The notes under the pieces: model-generated
Databases searched by the model: none
What the model saw: only the letters and a program-made list of their open reading frames with translations
What the model was told of the DNA's origin: nothing
Assembly (NCBI GenBank): GCA_036491115.1
Contig: DASXCQ010000058.1
Location: 62,001 to 126,000, forward strand
DNA from: DATEPR01 sp036491115
Lineage (GTDB): Bacteria > Actinomycetota > Actinomycetes > Mycobacteriales > Pseudonocardiaceae
Reading direction: 5' to 3'
DNA length: 64,000 nt
Program-made: the position numbers and the translations under genes
In this document: positions 33,968 to 42,805 of the stretch, piece by piece
How positions within the stretch are numbered: position 1 is the first letter of the stretch
Layout: each line of letters starts with the position of its first letter

Positions 33968-35377
33968 TCACTGTCGTGCCTCGGTGGTCTTCGCCTGCGA
34001 CACCAGCAGCGCCACGACGATCGCGACGACCACGAACCCGGCCGCGACGGCGAACGCCGTTCGGTAGCCGGACGTCAGCGCGGCGGGATCGGCCGAACCG
34101 TCCGTATTGGCCACGGCGGACAACACGGTCAGGCCGAGCGCACCGCCGATCTGCTGCGTGGTGTTGAACAGACCCGACGCCACGCCGGAGTCCTCCGCCG
34201 CGACATCGGACATGCCGAGACCGGTCAACGCCGGCATCGCGACACCGAACCCCAGACCCATCACCAGAGTCGCCGGCAGCACGTCGGCCGGGTACGTGCC
34301 GTGCACCGGCACCCTGGCCAGCAGGGCGAACGCCGCGACGATCAGCACCAGACCGGTGACCAGCACGGGTTTCCCACCGAACCGGGTGACCAGGCGCGCG
34401 GACAGGCCGAGCGACACGGCGGCGATGACCACCGCGATCGGCACGAAGGCGAGGCCGGCGTGCAACGCGTCCTCGTGCAGCACCCGCTGCAGGTACTGGG
34501 TGCCGAAGTAGAGCAGGCCGAACATGGCCGCGATCATCAGGAACTGCACGGCGTTCGCGCCGGACAGGTTGCGGGAGCGGAAGATGCGCAGCGGCAGCAA
34601 CGGTGTCGCCGCCGTCGCCTCGCGCAGCACGAATCCGACGAGCAGCACGATGGCCAGCGGACCGAACACCAGTGTCCGGACGGCACCCCACCCGATCTGT
34701 TCGGCGTGCACCACGGTGTAGACGCCCAGCATCAGGCCCGCGGTGACCAGCAGGGCACCCACGTAGTCCGCGCCCTGGGCCAGACCGAGGCCGGTCTCCT
34801 TGCGCAGCAGCCGCAGCGCGCTGACCACGACGAGGGCGCCGATCGGCACGTTGACGAAGAAGATCCAGTGCCACGTCACCTCGGCGGTGAACACCCCGCC
34901 CAGCAGCGGACCCAGCGCGCCACCGCCCGCGGAGGCGAAGCTGAACGCGCCGATCGCCTGGGCGCGGTCGCGCTGCTCGGTGAACAGCGTGACGATCATG
35001 CCCAGCACGCAGGCCGAGGCGATGGCCCCGCCGACGCCCTGGAACAGCCGGAACGCGATCAGCATGCTCTGGCTGGTGGCCAGCCCGCAGGCCAGCGACG
35101 CGAGGCTGAACAGGCCGATGCCGGTGAGGAACACCGACCGGCGGCCGAGCAGGTCACCCAGCCGGCCGGCCAGCAGGAGCAGTCCGCCGAACGGGATCAC
35201 GTAGGCGTTGACCACCCACACCAGGTTGGCGGAGGAGAACCCGAGGTCGTGCTGCACGGTCGGCAGCGCCACGTTGACGATGTTCTGGTCGATGACGATC
35301 ATCAGCTGTCCGGCACACAGTACGGCTACCGACAGCCAGGCCGACAGGGTCGATCGATTCGTCTGGGTCGTGACCAT
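33968..35377 (-). CDS. MFS transporter, DHA2 (14-TM) drug exporter type
   Basis: 469 residues from ATG MVTTQTNRSTLSAW; an upstream in-frame start is less likely. DHA2 hallmarks: LMIVIDQNIVNVALPTVQHDLGFSSANLVWVVNAY in TM1-2, motif A LAGRLGDLLGRRSVF, motif C-like LGPLLGGVFTAEVTWHWIFFVNVPIG. About 14 hydrophobic spans. A proton-driven exporter of drugs or other small molecules in the inner membrane. It is 50 bases downstream of an HxlR gene and probably in its operon. Confidence 0.92.
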   Translation of the reverse strand: MVTTQTNRSTLSAWLSVAVLCAGQLMIVIDQNIVNVALPTVQHDLGFSSANLVWVVNAYVIPFGGLLLLAGRLGDLLGRRSVFLTGIGLFSLASLACGLATSQSMLIAFRLFQGVGGAIASACVLGMIVTLFTEQRDRAQAIGAFSFASAGGGALGPLLGGVFTAEVTWHWIFFVNVPIGALVVVSALRLLRKETGLGLAQGADYVGALLVTAGLMLGVYTVVHAEQIGWGAVRTLVFGPLAIVLLVGFVLREATAATPLLPLRIFRSRNLSGANAVQFLMIAAMFGLLYFGTQYLQRVLHEDALHAGLAFVPIAVVIAAVSLGLSARLVTRFGGKPVLVTGLVLIVAAFALLARVPVHGTYPADVLPATLVMGLGFGVAMPALTGLGMSDVAAEDSGVASGLFNTTQQIGGALGLTVLSAVANTDGSADPAALTSGYRTAFAVAAGFVVVAIVVALLVSQAKTTEARQ

Positions 35378-35427
35378 GATCCCAGTGTGCGCGATGACGG
35401 AAGTCCCTGCCAGAAGGCACTTTCCTG

Positions 35428-35817
35428 TCACTCGGTCACATTGGTGTGTCCATTGTCGTCATAGGCCTGCCGGGCGGCGGCGACATCGCCACGGTGTCGC
35501 TGCGCCCACTCCGTCAGCCCCACGAGCGAGGTGTGCAACTCGGTGGCCATGTCGGTGAGCGTGTACTCGACCTTGGGCGGGATCGTCGGGTAGACGGTGC
35601 GGATGAGCAGCCCGTCGCGTTCCAGGTTGCGCAGGGTCAGGGTGAGCATGCGGCGGCTGATGCCGTCGATGGCCGTCCGCAGTTCGGTGAACCGGATCGG
35701 TCCGCCGGCCGCGGCGACGATGATCTGGATGCTCCACTTCCCGCTCACCCGGTCGAGTACCTCGCGCAGCGGGCACGCCTCGGCCTCGACGTGTTCGGCG
35801 GACACGGCGTGTGACAC
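35428..35817 (-). CDS. HxlR family transcriptional regulator
   Basis: 129 residues from GTG with GGGAGG upstream. CPLREVLDRVSGKWSIQIIVAAAGGPIRFTELRTAIDGISRRMLTLTLRNLERDGLLIRTVYPTIPPKVEYTLTDMATEL is the complete HxlR winged helix. The single Cys at CPLREVLD is the redox/electrophile-sensing position seen in HypR/QorR-like members, so sensing of electrophiles is plausible. Upstream of, and in line with, the MFS exporter. Confidence 0.93.
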   Translation of the reverse strand: MSHAVSAEHVEAEACPLREVLDRVSGKWSIQIIVAAAGGPIRFTELRTAIDGISRRMLTLTLRNLERDGLLIRTVYPTIPPKVEYTLTDMATELHTSLVGLTEWAQRHRGDVAAARQAYDDNGHTNVTE

Positions 35818-35896
35818 GGCTACCTCCCTGACCGGTTCGTCCCATGGTAACAAAAGATGCACCGAGTAACACCGATGCGCCGCCTACGCTGGGCGG

Positions 35897-36802
35897 GTGC
35901 GGATCGTCTCCCTGCTGCCCGCCGCGACCGACCTGGTCGCCACGCTGGGCCGACTGCCGGATCTGGTCGGGCGGACCCACGAGTGCGACTGGCCGCCCGG
36001 CGAGGTGGCCGCCGTGCCGGTGGTGACGACGAGCGAGATCGACCAGGACGCCATGTCCAGCAGGGAGATCTCGGCCGCGGTCGGCGGCGCGGAGCACCGC
36101 GGCTCGTCCCTGTACACGCTGGACACGGCGATGTTGGCCCAGCTCGAGCCCGACGTGGTGCTCACCCAGGACCTGTGCGAGGTCTGCGCGATGTCCTACC
36201 GGCGGGTGTCCGACGTGCTGCGCACGATGGACACGGACATCCGCGTCATCAGCCTCGAACCACGCACGATCGACGGCGTCCTGGACTGCGTCCGCCAGGT
36301 GGGCGACCTGCTCGACGCGGCGGACGTCGCGGAACGGCAGATCACCGACCTGCGCGCCCGCCTGGCCGCGGTGCGCTCGCGGGTGGCCGGCCGCCCTCGC
36401 CCGACGGTGGCGGCCATCGAGTGGCTCGACCCGCTGTGGCCGGCAGGCCACTGGGTGCCCGAGCAGATCGACCACGCGGGCGGCACTCCCCTGCTGGCGG
36501 AAGCCGGCGAGCACACGCATCCGATGGAGTGGGACCAGTTGATCGCGGCGCGGCCCGACGTGGTGCTGCTGCTGCCGTGCGGCTTCCCGCCGGAACGGAC
36601 GCTGGCCGAGGTCTCGCTCCTGACCGGTCACGACGGCTGGGCGGAACTGCCGGCGGTCCGGACGGGCCAGGTGTGGGTCCTGGACGGCCCCGCCTACTTC
36701 AACCGGCCGGGCCCCCGCATCGTGCGCGGTGCGGAGGTGATCGAGGCGGTCCTGCACGGCACGACCTCGATCGACCCCGGCGAGGCCGGCCGGTTGGGGT
36801 GA
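35897..36802 (+). CDS. Cobalamin-binding (BtuF-like) ABC-type substrate-binding protein
   Basis: 301 residues. RIVSLLPAATDLVATLGRLPDLVGRTHECDWPP is the start of the BtuF/helical-backbone metal receptor family; LEPDVVLTQDLCEVCAMSY, ISLEPRTIDGVLDCV and AARPDVVLLLPCGFPPERTL follow. There is no signal peptide or lipobox: the domain begins at residue 2. It may therefore act in the cytoplasm or need another export route. No permease or ATPase gene lies nearby. Confidence 0.82.
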   Translation: MRIVSLLPAATDLVATLGRLPDLVGRTHECDWPPGEVAAVPVVTTSEIDQDAMSSREISAAVGGAEHRGSSLYTLDTAMLAQLEPDVVLTQDLCEVCAMSYRRVSDVLRTMDTDIRVISLEPRTIDGVLDCVRQVGDLLDAADVAERQITDLRARLAAVRSRVAGRPRPTVAAIEWLDPLWPAGHWVPEQIDHAGGTPLLAEAGEHTHPMEWDQLIAARPDVVLLLPCGFPPERTLAEVSLLTGHDGWAELPAVRTGQVWVLDGPAYFNRPGPRIVRGAEVIEAVLHGTTSIDPGEAGRLG

Positions 36803-36809
36803 CACGCCG

Positions 36810-38165
36810 TCAGCAGGTCGCGGGCGGAATGTTGTAGTTGAGCCGGAACATGTTCTGCGGGTCGTATCGGGCTTTCAGTTCGGTGAGCCTGCGGTAGGCC
36901 GCGACGTCGTAGGCGGTGCTGATCTCGTCGGCGGTGCACATACCGTGGGTGAAGTTCAGGCACAGGCCCGCGGTCCACGGTCGGAGCGCGGTCATCAGCT
37001 GGGCATGGCTCTGCTCAGCGGTTTCCGCGTCGACCGGACCGAGGCGAGACAACAGCCCGCACGCGAACCGGGCGTCCCGATGGCCCACCGAGTTGGGCAC
37101 CCGCGCCGGCCGGGCGGCCGCACCGCCGAGGTGGCGCAACTCCACGATGAGCCGGTGCTCGCCACCGGGACCGGCCTGGTCCAGCAGTGTGTGCAGGAAA
37201 TCCTCGTCGATGTCGGTGATCATCGCACCGGAACCGTGGTAGGGCATGGGATCGGTGGGGTGCTCGCTGATGGAGCCCGACTCGGTGTAGGGCATGTCGT
37301 GCACATGGTCGATCAGCCTCGGCCCGATCTCCCGCAGCGGTTCGGTCAGCCGCTCGCCGTCGGCCGGGTTGCCGGCGTAGGCGATCCTGATGTGCACGAC
37401 GTGCTTGCCCCGCAACGGTTCCGGCAGTGTGGGCGCGTCCGGGAACGGCACCATCGCCAGCGAACCGCTCATCGCCAGGGGCTGGTCGGCCGTCCACTGC
37501 CGCCACAGCGTCAGGGCCCGTTCAGCGTACCGCGTGGCGTCGAAGAACAGCCCGCCGCCGTAGATCGTCGGCTCGGGCACCAGATCGATCTCGGCGGCCG
37601 TCACGATGCCGAAATTGTCCCGGCCACCGCGCAGCGCCCAGAACAGGTCGCCGTCGTCGGACTCGGTGACGTGCCGGATCCCGCCGTCCGCGGTGACCAC
37701 GTCGAGCGCCCGGACGTGGTCCGCCGCGAAGCCGTACTTCCGCACCATCAGGCCGATCCCGCCACCCAGCAGGTACGACATCGCGCACACCCGCGGTGCA
37801 CTGCCCGACAACGGCGCCAACCCCATCGGCACGGTCCGGCCGGCGATGTCCGACCAGACGGCTCCCGCCTCGAACCGGGCGGTCCGCGCGTCGGCGTCCA
37901 CCCGCACGTCGGCCAACCGAGAGGTGGTGACCAGCACGCCGCCGGTCAAGGTGGTCAGCACGTGCCCGGAGCCCTGCACGCCGACGGGCAGGTCGTGCGC
38001 GGCGGCGTGACGGACGGCCGCGCTGACGTCGGCCGCGCTCGTCGCGCCCACCACGAGATCGGGCTCGCGGCGGGTTCCGGTGCGGAATCCGGCGATCTCG
38101 TCCCGGTAGCCGGGCGTGTCGGCGGTGAACACCGGTCCGTCCACCTGTAGTGCCAGTTGGGTCAT
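36810..38165 (-). CDS. FAD-binding oxidase, berberine-bridge-enzyme-like
   Basis: 451 residues. PCMH-type FAD domain: PDLVVGATSAADVSAAVRHAAAHDLPVGVQGSGHVLTT, with His in GSGH as probable 8-alpha-histidyl FAD attachment; LLGGGIGLMVRKYGFAADHVRALDVVTADG; WALRGGRDNFGIVTAAEIDLVPE. The ending YDPQNMFRLNYNIPP is the BBE motif. The Cys of bicovalent members is replaced by Ala, so FAD is likely attached once. Oxidises sugars or secondary-metabolite intermediates. No signal peptide. Confidence 0.9.
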   Translation of the reverse strand: MTQLALQVDGPVFTADTPGYRDEIAGFRTGTRREPDLVVGATSAADVSAAVRHAAAHDLPVGVQGSGHVLTTLTGGVLVTTSRLADVRVDADARTARFEAGAVWSDIAGRTVPMGLAPLSGSAPRVCAMSYLLGGGIGLMVRKYGFAADHVRALDVVTADGGIRHVTESDDGDLFWALRGGRDNFGIVTAAEIDLVPEPTIYGGGLFFDATRYAERALTLWRQWTADQPLAMSGSLAMVPFPDAPTLPEPLRGKHVVHIRIAYAGNPADGERLTEPLREIGPRLIDHVHDMPYTESGSISEHPTDPMPYHGSGAMITDIDEDFLHTLLDQAGPGGEHRLIVELRHLGGAAARPARVPNSVGHRDARFACGLLSRLGPVDAETAEQSHAQLMTALRPWTAGLCLNFTHGMCTADEISTAYDVAAYRRLTELKARYDPQNMFRLNYNIPPATC

Positions 38166-38174
38166 CTGTCCTGA

Positions 38175-39182
38175 CTACCCACTGCGGTTCGCGGTGACAC
38201 CAGTCCTTTGTGGAGCCATGGCCCAGCGAGACGCGGGACCGTGGCGCAGCATGATCACGGCCTGCGCCGCGGTGAGTGCGATCAGTGCGGCCAGGACCCC
38301 GTCGTAGGCCCACGGCGCCCATGCCGCGGTGACGAGTTCCTGGTGGGCCAGCAGCAGGAGCAGCATGCCCCGGCCGACGATCGCCACCGCCGAGATGAGC
38401 AGCTCGTCCCGGCGCGGCCCTCGGTCGGTGTGCAGTGCGGCCAGCAGTGCCACCATCGCCACCGTGCCCGCCGCGTAGCCGCCGACCAGCGCGATCGTCG
38501 GGTGGTCGACGCCCGCCAGCAGCAGGACGGCGCCGAGGGCCAAGCAGATCGCGCTGAACACGCACGTCGGGCCACGGCCGTGCCGGACCAGGAAGGTGCG
38601 CTTGCCGAACAGCGCGTCACCGCGGACGTCCCGGAAGTCCTTGAGCAGGATCCGCCCGATGAAGCCCACGTACAGCCCGGCCAGCACGACCAGGCCGGCC
38701 GGGCGGTGCAGCGGGCCGTGCCCGACGAGGAACGGTACGGCGACGTAACAGGCCGGCAGCAGCAGCGACGCCAGCGCACCCCGGTCGGCGACCCGCACCG
38801 GCCGGACCGAGTAGCCGACCGACAGCGCCAGCCCGGCGGCGACCACGGCGAGGGCGAACCAGCCGAGCGTCGCGGCCACGACCAGCGCCAGAGCGGCGGA
38901 CACGATGCCGATGGCGAGCATCTCGATCCGGTTGGCACCGCCCACGACCAGCGGCCTGCGTCGGTCCCCCGCCAGGTTGACCGCGTCGATGCGGGCGTCG
39001 GTGATGTCGTTGCACGCCACCGAGAACAGCAGGAAGCCGAACACCACGAGGAGGATCCTGGCCAGCAGCGCATGGTCCTCGCCGTGACCGGTGGACGCCA
39101 GCCCGATGGCCGCGTAGGTCGCCAGCAGCACCGCGACCGCCGGCCGGGTCATGACCACGATGAGACGTATCCGGCTGATCAT
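38175..39182 (-). CDS. UbiA family prenyltransferase
   Basis: 335 residues, eight or nine membrane helices. First Asp-rich motif NDITDARID (58-66) and second KDFRDVRGD (near 185) bind the magnesium-diphosphate of a prenyl donor. GGANRIEML and GYSVRP segments are typical. It transfers a prenyl or related chain to an acceptor in the membrane; acceptor unknown. Its ATG overlaps the stop of a 74-residue membrane protein gene, so the two are coupled. Confidence 0.88.
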   Translation of the reverse strand: MISRIRLIVVMTRPAVAVLLATYAAIGLASTGHGEDHALLARILLVVFGFLLFSVACNDITDARIDAVNLAGDRRRPLVVGGANRIEMLAIGIVSAALALVVAATLGWFALAVVAAGLALSVGYSVRPVRVADRGALASLLLPACYVAVPFLVGHGPLHRPAGLVVLAGLYVGFIGRILLKDFRDVRGDALFGKRTFLVRHGRGPTCVFSAICLALGAVLLLAGVDHPTIALVGGYAAGTVAMVALLAALHTDRGPRRDELLISAVAIVGRGMLLLLLAHQELVTAAWAPWAYDGVLAALIALTAAQAVIMLRHGPASRWAMAPQRTGVTANRSG

Positions 39183-39403
39183 TTGTTGCTCCCGAAGTTG
39201 CTCATCGCGACGGCGAAAAACACGATGAAGCCCACGACGAACAGCCCACCCACGATCAGCACACAGGCCAGGACCACGCCGCTGAGCGTCACGAAGGCCC
39301 CGGCGCGACGCTTCACCGGTGGTCTCGGATACTTCTCCTCGGTGTATTTCGGTAACTCCGGGTTCTCCATATCAGGATCGTGACCGCCTCGGTGATCGGT
39401 CAC
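39179..39403 (-). CDS. Small single-span membrane protein
   Basis: 74 residues from GTG (an internal ATG would give 63). Hydrophilic Pro/Lys/Glu-rich start (PELPKYTEEKYPRPPVKRRAG), then one long hydrophobic stretch (FVTLSGVVLACVLIVGGLFVVGFIVFFAVAM) and a short polar end. Not a known family to me. Its TGA overlaps the UbiA ATG, which suggests a partner or assembly role for the prenyltransferase. Confidence 0.7.
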   Translation of the reverse strand: MTDHRGGHDPDMENPELPKYTEEKYPRPPVKRRAGAFVTLSGVVLACVLIVGGLFVVGFIVFFAVAMSNFGSNK

Positions 39404-39425
39404 ATCCGTAGGACTACGTGAGTCG

Positions 39426-40505
39426 TCAGTCGAACGCGACGACCTGGCGCGGTGCCTCCGGTTCGAGGAACGACAGCAACCGCCGTCCCTCCTCGGTCAG
39501 CGCGGTCTTCGCCCTGGTCGGGCGCAGCGCGTGCACGCTCAGCGTGGCCGTGTCGCGCTCGCGGCTGTGCCGCCAGGTGCCGGCCACCACGCCGTCGACG
39601 AGGTACGTCGCCAGACACTCGCCGTTGACCGCCCGGTACACCTCGCGGTAGAGGGCCGCGGGCAGGATCCGGGTCCGGTCGGCGTGGGAGAGCATCGTCG
39701 CCTCCCATTTCGGCAGGTACCGCACCGGCAGCGTCGCCTCCGGCGTGCCCATCGGCTGGTCCGGCAGGTCGAACAGTTCGATGCCGTCCGGCCCGGTGTA
39801 GCGGTCCAGTGGCTCCAGTGCGGCCAGCGCCGGGTCGATCTCCCGCTTCCGCGTGGCGCTGAACTGGGCGATGTCAGCGCGGCTGGCCGGGCCGAACGCC
39901 GCGAGATACCGCCGCACCAGCAGTGCCGTCGCGTCCGGTTCCGGTGGCAGTTCCCCTTGCCACAGCACCATTCTCGGCTTGCCGTGAGCCCGCCAGTGCC
40001 CGGACGGCGCCACGTGTGTCAGCGGCACCAGCGACCGCGCGTAGTGCAGCAGGTCGGTGGCCCGCACCCGGCCACCGGTGAGGTGCAGGACGTGGCCCTT
40101 CAGTTCCTGGGCCGACCGCGGTTGGGTGGTGAACTCGCGCAGGCCAACGGCCACGGCATCCTCGTCGACATCGGAGTACCGGCTCCGGAACTCGGTCAGC
40201 GCCTGCCCGCGCCACGCGGCGGCGAAATGGCCGTAGTCCGATCCCGCGACGATGTGCAGCGTGCCGCGCATCAGGGTCGACTTGACCACGTCGCCCGCGA
40301 CCAGGGCGTCCTCCAGGTCACCCTGGTGGAACTCCGGCAGGCGCGCGTGCAGCGCGATGTGCGGGGACGGCGAGTACTGCGCCTGCAGTGCCACCAACTG
40401 CCGCACCGCGGCCACGGCGGTCGAGCCGTGGTCGCGGTGCAACAGTTGCCGGGCGAACAACGCGGCGGTCAGTTCGCGCCGGCCTATCCCCTCTGCGCCT
40501 GCCAT
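39426..40505 (-). CDS. Winged-helix DNA-binding protein, AlkZ/YcaQ-like (HTH_42)
   Basis: 359 residues. RRELTAALFARQLLHRDHGSTAVAAVRQLVALQAQYSPSPHIALHARL contains the QAQ motif of the AlkZ/YcaQ family, in which Gln residues are catalytic in removing alkylated or crosslinked bases. Later VVKSTLMRGTLHIV, AFGPASRADIAQFSATRKREI (winged helix) and LPKWEATMLSH are family blocks. A DNA glycosylase for crosslinks, often a self-resistance protein in actinobacteria, is plausible but unproven. Confidence 0.85.
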   Translation of the reverse strand: MAGAEGIGRRELTAALFARQLLHRDHGSTAVAAVRQLVALQAQYSPSPHIALHARLPEFHQGDLEDALVAGDVVKSTLMRGTLHIVAGSDYGHFAAAWRGQALTEFRSRYSDVDEDAVAVGLREFTTQPRSAQELKGHVLHLTGGRVRATDLLHYARSLVPLTHVAPSGHWRAHGKPRMVLWQGELPPEPDATALLVRRYLAAFGPASRADIAQFSATRKREIDPALAALEPLDRYTGPDGIELFDLPDQPMGTPEATLPVRYLPKWEATMLSHADRTRILPAALYREVYRAVNGECLATYLVDGVVAGTWRHSRERDTATLSVHALRPTRAKTALTEEGRRLLSFLEPEAPRQVVAFD

Positions 40506-40528
40506 GTGCCGGGATCGTAGCGACGGGG

Positions 40529-41983
40529 TCAGACACGCGCCGGTGTGCCGTGCAGGACGTTCCAGTACTCCCTCACCTGATCGACGTCGCCGGTGACCAG
40601 GCCGACGTAGCCGTCCGGCCGGACCAGCACCAGCGTGCCCTCGGCCACGTCGTACCCGGCCCGCGCCTCACCATCGACATCGGCGAACACCACGACGCCG
40701 GGCAGTGCCACCCCGGGCGCCGGACCGAACGCCAGCAGTGTCCAGTGTGGACCTTGGAACACGTCGAACAGCCTGCCGGGCTTGCCGTCGACGGTCACCG
40801 GTGAGTCAGGGGCCCGGTCGCCGGCCCGGATCGCGCCGGGTTCCGCGCGGTCGTCGCGGGACAGCGCGTCGTCCCGGTAGTTCAGTGTGAACCCGTGCAC
40901 CTCCGGCCCGCGCACGTGGGCGTCCTCGTCGCCGCGCCGATGCTTCTCCAGCAGGGCCGTGCTGATGTCCAGGGCGAGCCGGGCGGCTGCCTTCCGCTCC
41001 GGTTCGTAGCTGTCCAGCAGCACGTCCGACCCGCCGGCCAGGGTCTCGGCGAGCTTCCAGCCGAGGTTGTAGCCGTCCTGGATGCCGGTGTTCATGCCCT
41101 GGCCGCCGGTCGGCGGGTGCACGTGTCCCGCGTCGCCTGCCAGGAAGACGCGGCCCTCGCGGAACCGGTCGGCCAGCCGCGTGTTGGGCCGCCAGGTGGT
41201 GTGCCAGGTGACCTCGCGGACCACGAAGTCGTCATGACCGGACGCCTCGATGACCGTCCGCCGCAGGTAGTCGAGGACCGGCTCGTCCGGGTTCTCCGGC
41301 GGCGGGGCGACCACGATGAACTGCTCGGTGCCGGCCATCGGCATCACCGACACGCCCGCCTCGCCGATCTGCCAGAGCCTGCCGTGGTCGTGGGTGATGC
41401 CGTCCACCCAGGTGTCGGCGAACAGCATGGTGGTGGACTCGTCGGTCTCGCCGGGGAACGGGATGCCCAGCCGCTTGCGGACCGTGCTCGACCCGCCGTC
41501 GGCGCCCACCAGGTAGGCCACCCGGACGGTCTCGGTGCCGCCGCCGACGGCCAGGGTCGCGGTCACGCCGCCGCCGTCCTGGGTGAAGTCGACCAGTTCG
41601 GTGGCCAGTTCCACGTGCACGCCGAACTCGGCGAGCCGGTCGCGGAGGATCTCCTCGGTGCGGAACTGGGGCACGAACCAGAGGTTCGGGTACGGCACGG
41701 ACGGCGTCGGGTCGACCGCCTCGCTCATCGAACCCTCCCAGGTGACCTCGTCGCCCTGGTAGAAGCGCATGAGCGTGCCGAGGTCGCCGCCGGCCACGAT
41801 CCGGTCGATGATGCCGATGTCGGCGAAGACCTCCATGGTCCTGGGCTGGATGCCGTCGGCCCGGGAACCGCCGAAGGACCGGTCGGCCCGGTCGACGATG
41901 CGGACGCCGACCCCCCGGACGGCGAGTTGGCAGGCCAGGACGAGCCCGGTCGGTCCGGCTCCGGCGATCAGCACGTCTGTCAT
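40529..41983 (-). CDS. FAD-dependent aromatic monooxygenase (PHBH fold)
   Basis: 484 residues. N-terminal dinucleotide motif VLIAGAGPTGLVLACQLAVRGVGVRIVD, DG-like segment VAYLVGADGGSSTVRKRLGI, and GD motif VFLAGDAGHVHPPTGGQGMNTGIQDGYNLGWKLA. Thioredoxin-like C-terminal domain from about 390 (VDGKPGRLFDVFQGPHWTLLAFG). This plan matches MhpA/PgaE/rifampicin-monooxygenase-type hydroxylases acting on phenols or polyketides with NAD(P)H and oxygen. Divergent from a TetR gene. Confidence 0.92.
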   Translation of the reverse strand: MTDVLIAGAGPTGLVLACQLAVRGVGVRIVDRADRSFGGSRADGIQPRTMEVFADIGIIDRIVAGGDLGTLMRFYQGDEVTWEGSMSEAVDPTPSVPYPNLWFVPQFRTEEILRDRLAEFGVHVELATELVDFTQDGGGVTATLAVGGGTETVRVAYLVGADGGSSTVRKRLGIPFPGETDESTTMLFADTWVDGITHDHGRLWQIGEAGVSVMPMAGTEQFIVVAPPPENPDEPVLDYLRRTVIEASGHDDFVVREVTWHTTWRPNTRLADRFREGRVFLAGDAGHVHPPTGGQGMNTGIQDGYNLGWKLAETLAGGSDVLLDSYEPERKAAARLALDISTALLEKHRRGDEDAHVRGPEVHGFTLNYRDDALSRDDRAEPGAIRAGDRAPDSPVTVDGKPGRLFDVFQGPHWTLLAFGPAPGVALPGVVVFADVDGEARAGYDVAEGTLVLVRPDGYVGLVTGDVDQVREYWNVLHGTPARV

Positions 41984-42006
41984 GACGCCTCCCCTGTCTC
42001 GTAGTC

Positions 42007-42042
42007 GTACCGTGTACCAACAACGCTAGCGGTACAGTGTAC
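42007..42042. promoter_or_regulatory. Paired operator GTAC-N3-GTAC
   Basis: GTACCGTGTAC (42007-42017) and GTACAGTGTAC (42032-42042) differ at one base and lie with centres 25 bp apart in the 61-bp monooxygenase/TetR divergent region. The second site ends three bases before the TetR ATG. Likely TetR binding sites. Confidence 0.75.
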
Positions 42043-42044
42043 GA

Positions 42045-42794
42045 ATGGCAAGCGTCGAGGATTCGGGGCTGATCTGGACCCGGCCGGAGCCCGGGACCCG
42101 GCGCCCCAAGTTCACCCGCGACCAGATCGCGGCCACCGCGCTGGCCATCGCCGACGCCGAGGGCTTCGCGGCAGTGTCGATGCGCCGGATCGCCGGCGAA
42201 CTGGGCGCCGGCACCATGACGCTCTACTACTACGTCCGCACCAAGGACGAACTCGTCGCGCTGATGGACGACGCGATCATGGCCGAGGTGCTGATCTCGG
42301 CCGACGAGTTCCCGCGCCACTGGTACGACGCCCTCACCGCCGTCGCGACGCGCACCTGGGACGTGCTGATCCGCCATCCGTGGGCACTGCACTCGCTGCG
42401 GAACGCACCGGCCGGACCCAACGCGGCCCGGCATTTCGAGCAGTCGCTGGCCGCGATCGCCGACACCGGCCTGGACGCGCCGGGCACGTTCGCGCTGCTG
42501 GCCTGGGTCGACGACTACGTGCACGGCAACGCGCTGCGCTCGGCCGAGATCCGCGCCGCCGGCGAGCCGGCAATGGACGAGCAGGCGATCGAGGAGGCCA
42601 TCCGGTTCGGCCAGACGCTGATGGCGACCGGCGAGTTCCCGCACACGGCGGCGCTGTTCGACGGCGCCGACCCGCGCGACGCGTTCCCCACGCTGCTGGG
42701 CGACCTGTCCGAGCGGGACCGGTTCCTCCACGGCCTGGCCGTGCTGCTCGACGGCGTCGCCCACCGGCTGCACCTCGACCTGCCGCCGCGCTGA
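42045..42794 (+). CDS. TetR family transcriptional regulator (TetR_C/TetA-type)
   Basis: 249 residues. HTH: FTRDQIAATALAIADAEGFAAVSMRRIAGELGAGTMTLYYYVRTKDELVALMDDAIM, with the LYYYVRTKDEL block of the tetracycline-repressor-C group. It should control the divergent monooxygenase, probably in response to its substrate. No Shine-Dalgarno precedes the ATG, so a leaderless transcript is possible. Confidence 0.93.
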   Translation: MASVEDSGLIWTRPEPGTRRPKFTRDQIAATALAIADAEGFAAVSMRRIAGELGAGTMTLYYYVRTKDELVALMDDAIMAEVLISADEFPRHWYDALTAVATRTWDVLIRHPWALHSLRNAPAGPNAARHFEQSLAAIADTGLDAPGTFALLAWVDDYVHGNALRSAEIRAAGEPAMDEQAIEEAIRFGQTLMATGEFPHTAALFDGADPRDAFPTLLGDLSERDRFLHGLAVLLDGVAHRLHLDLPPR

Positions 42795-42805
42795 TACTGA
42801 CGGGC

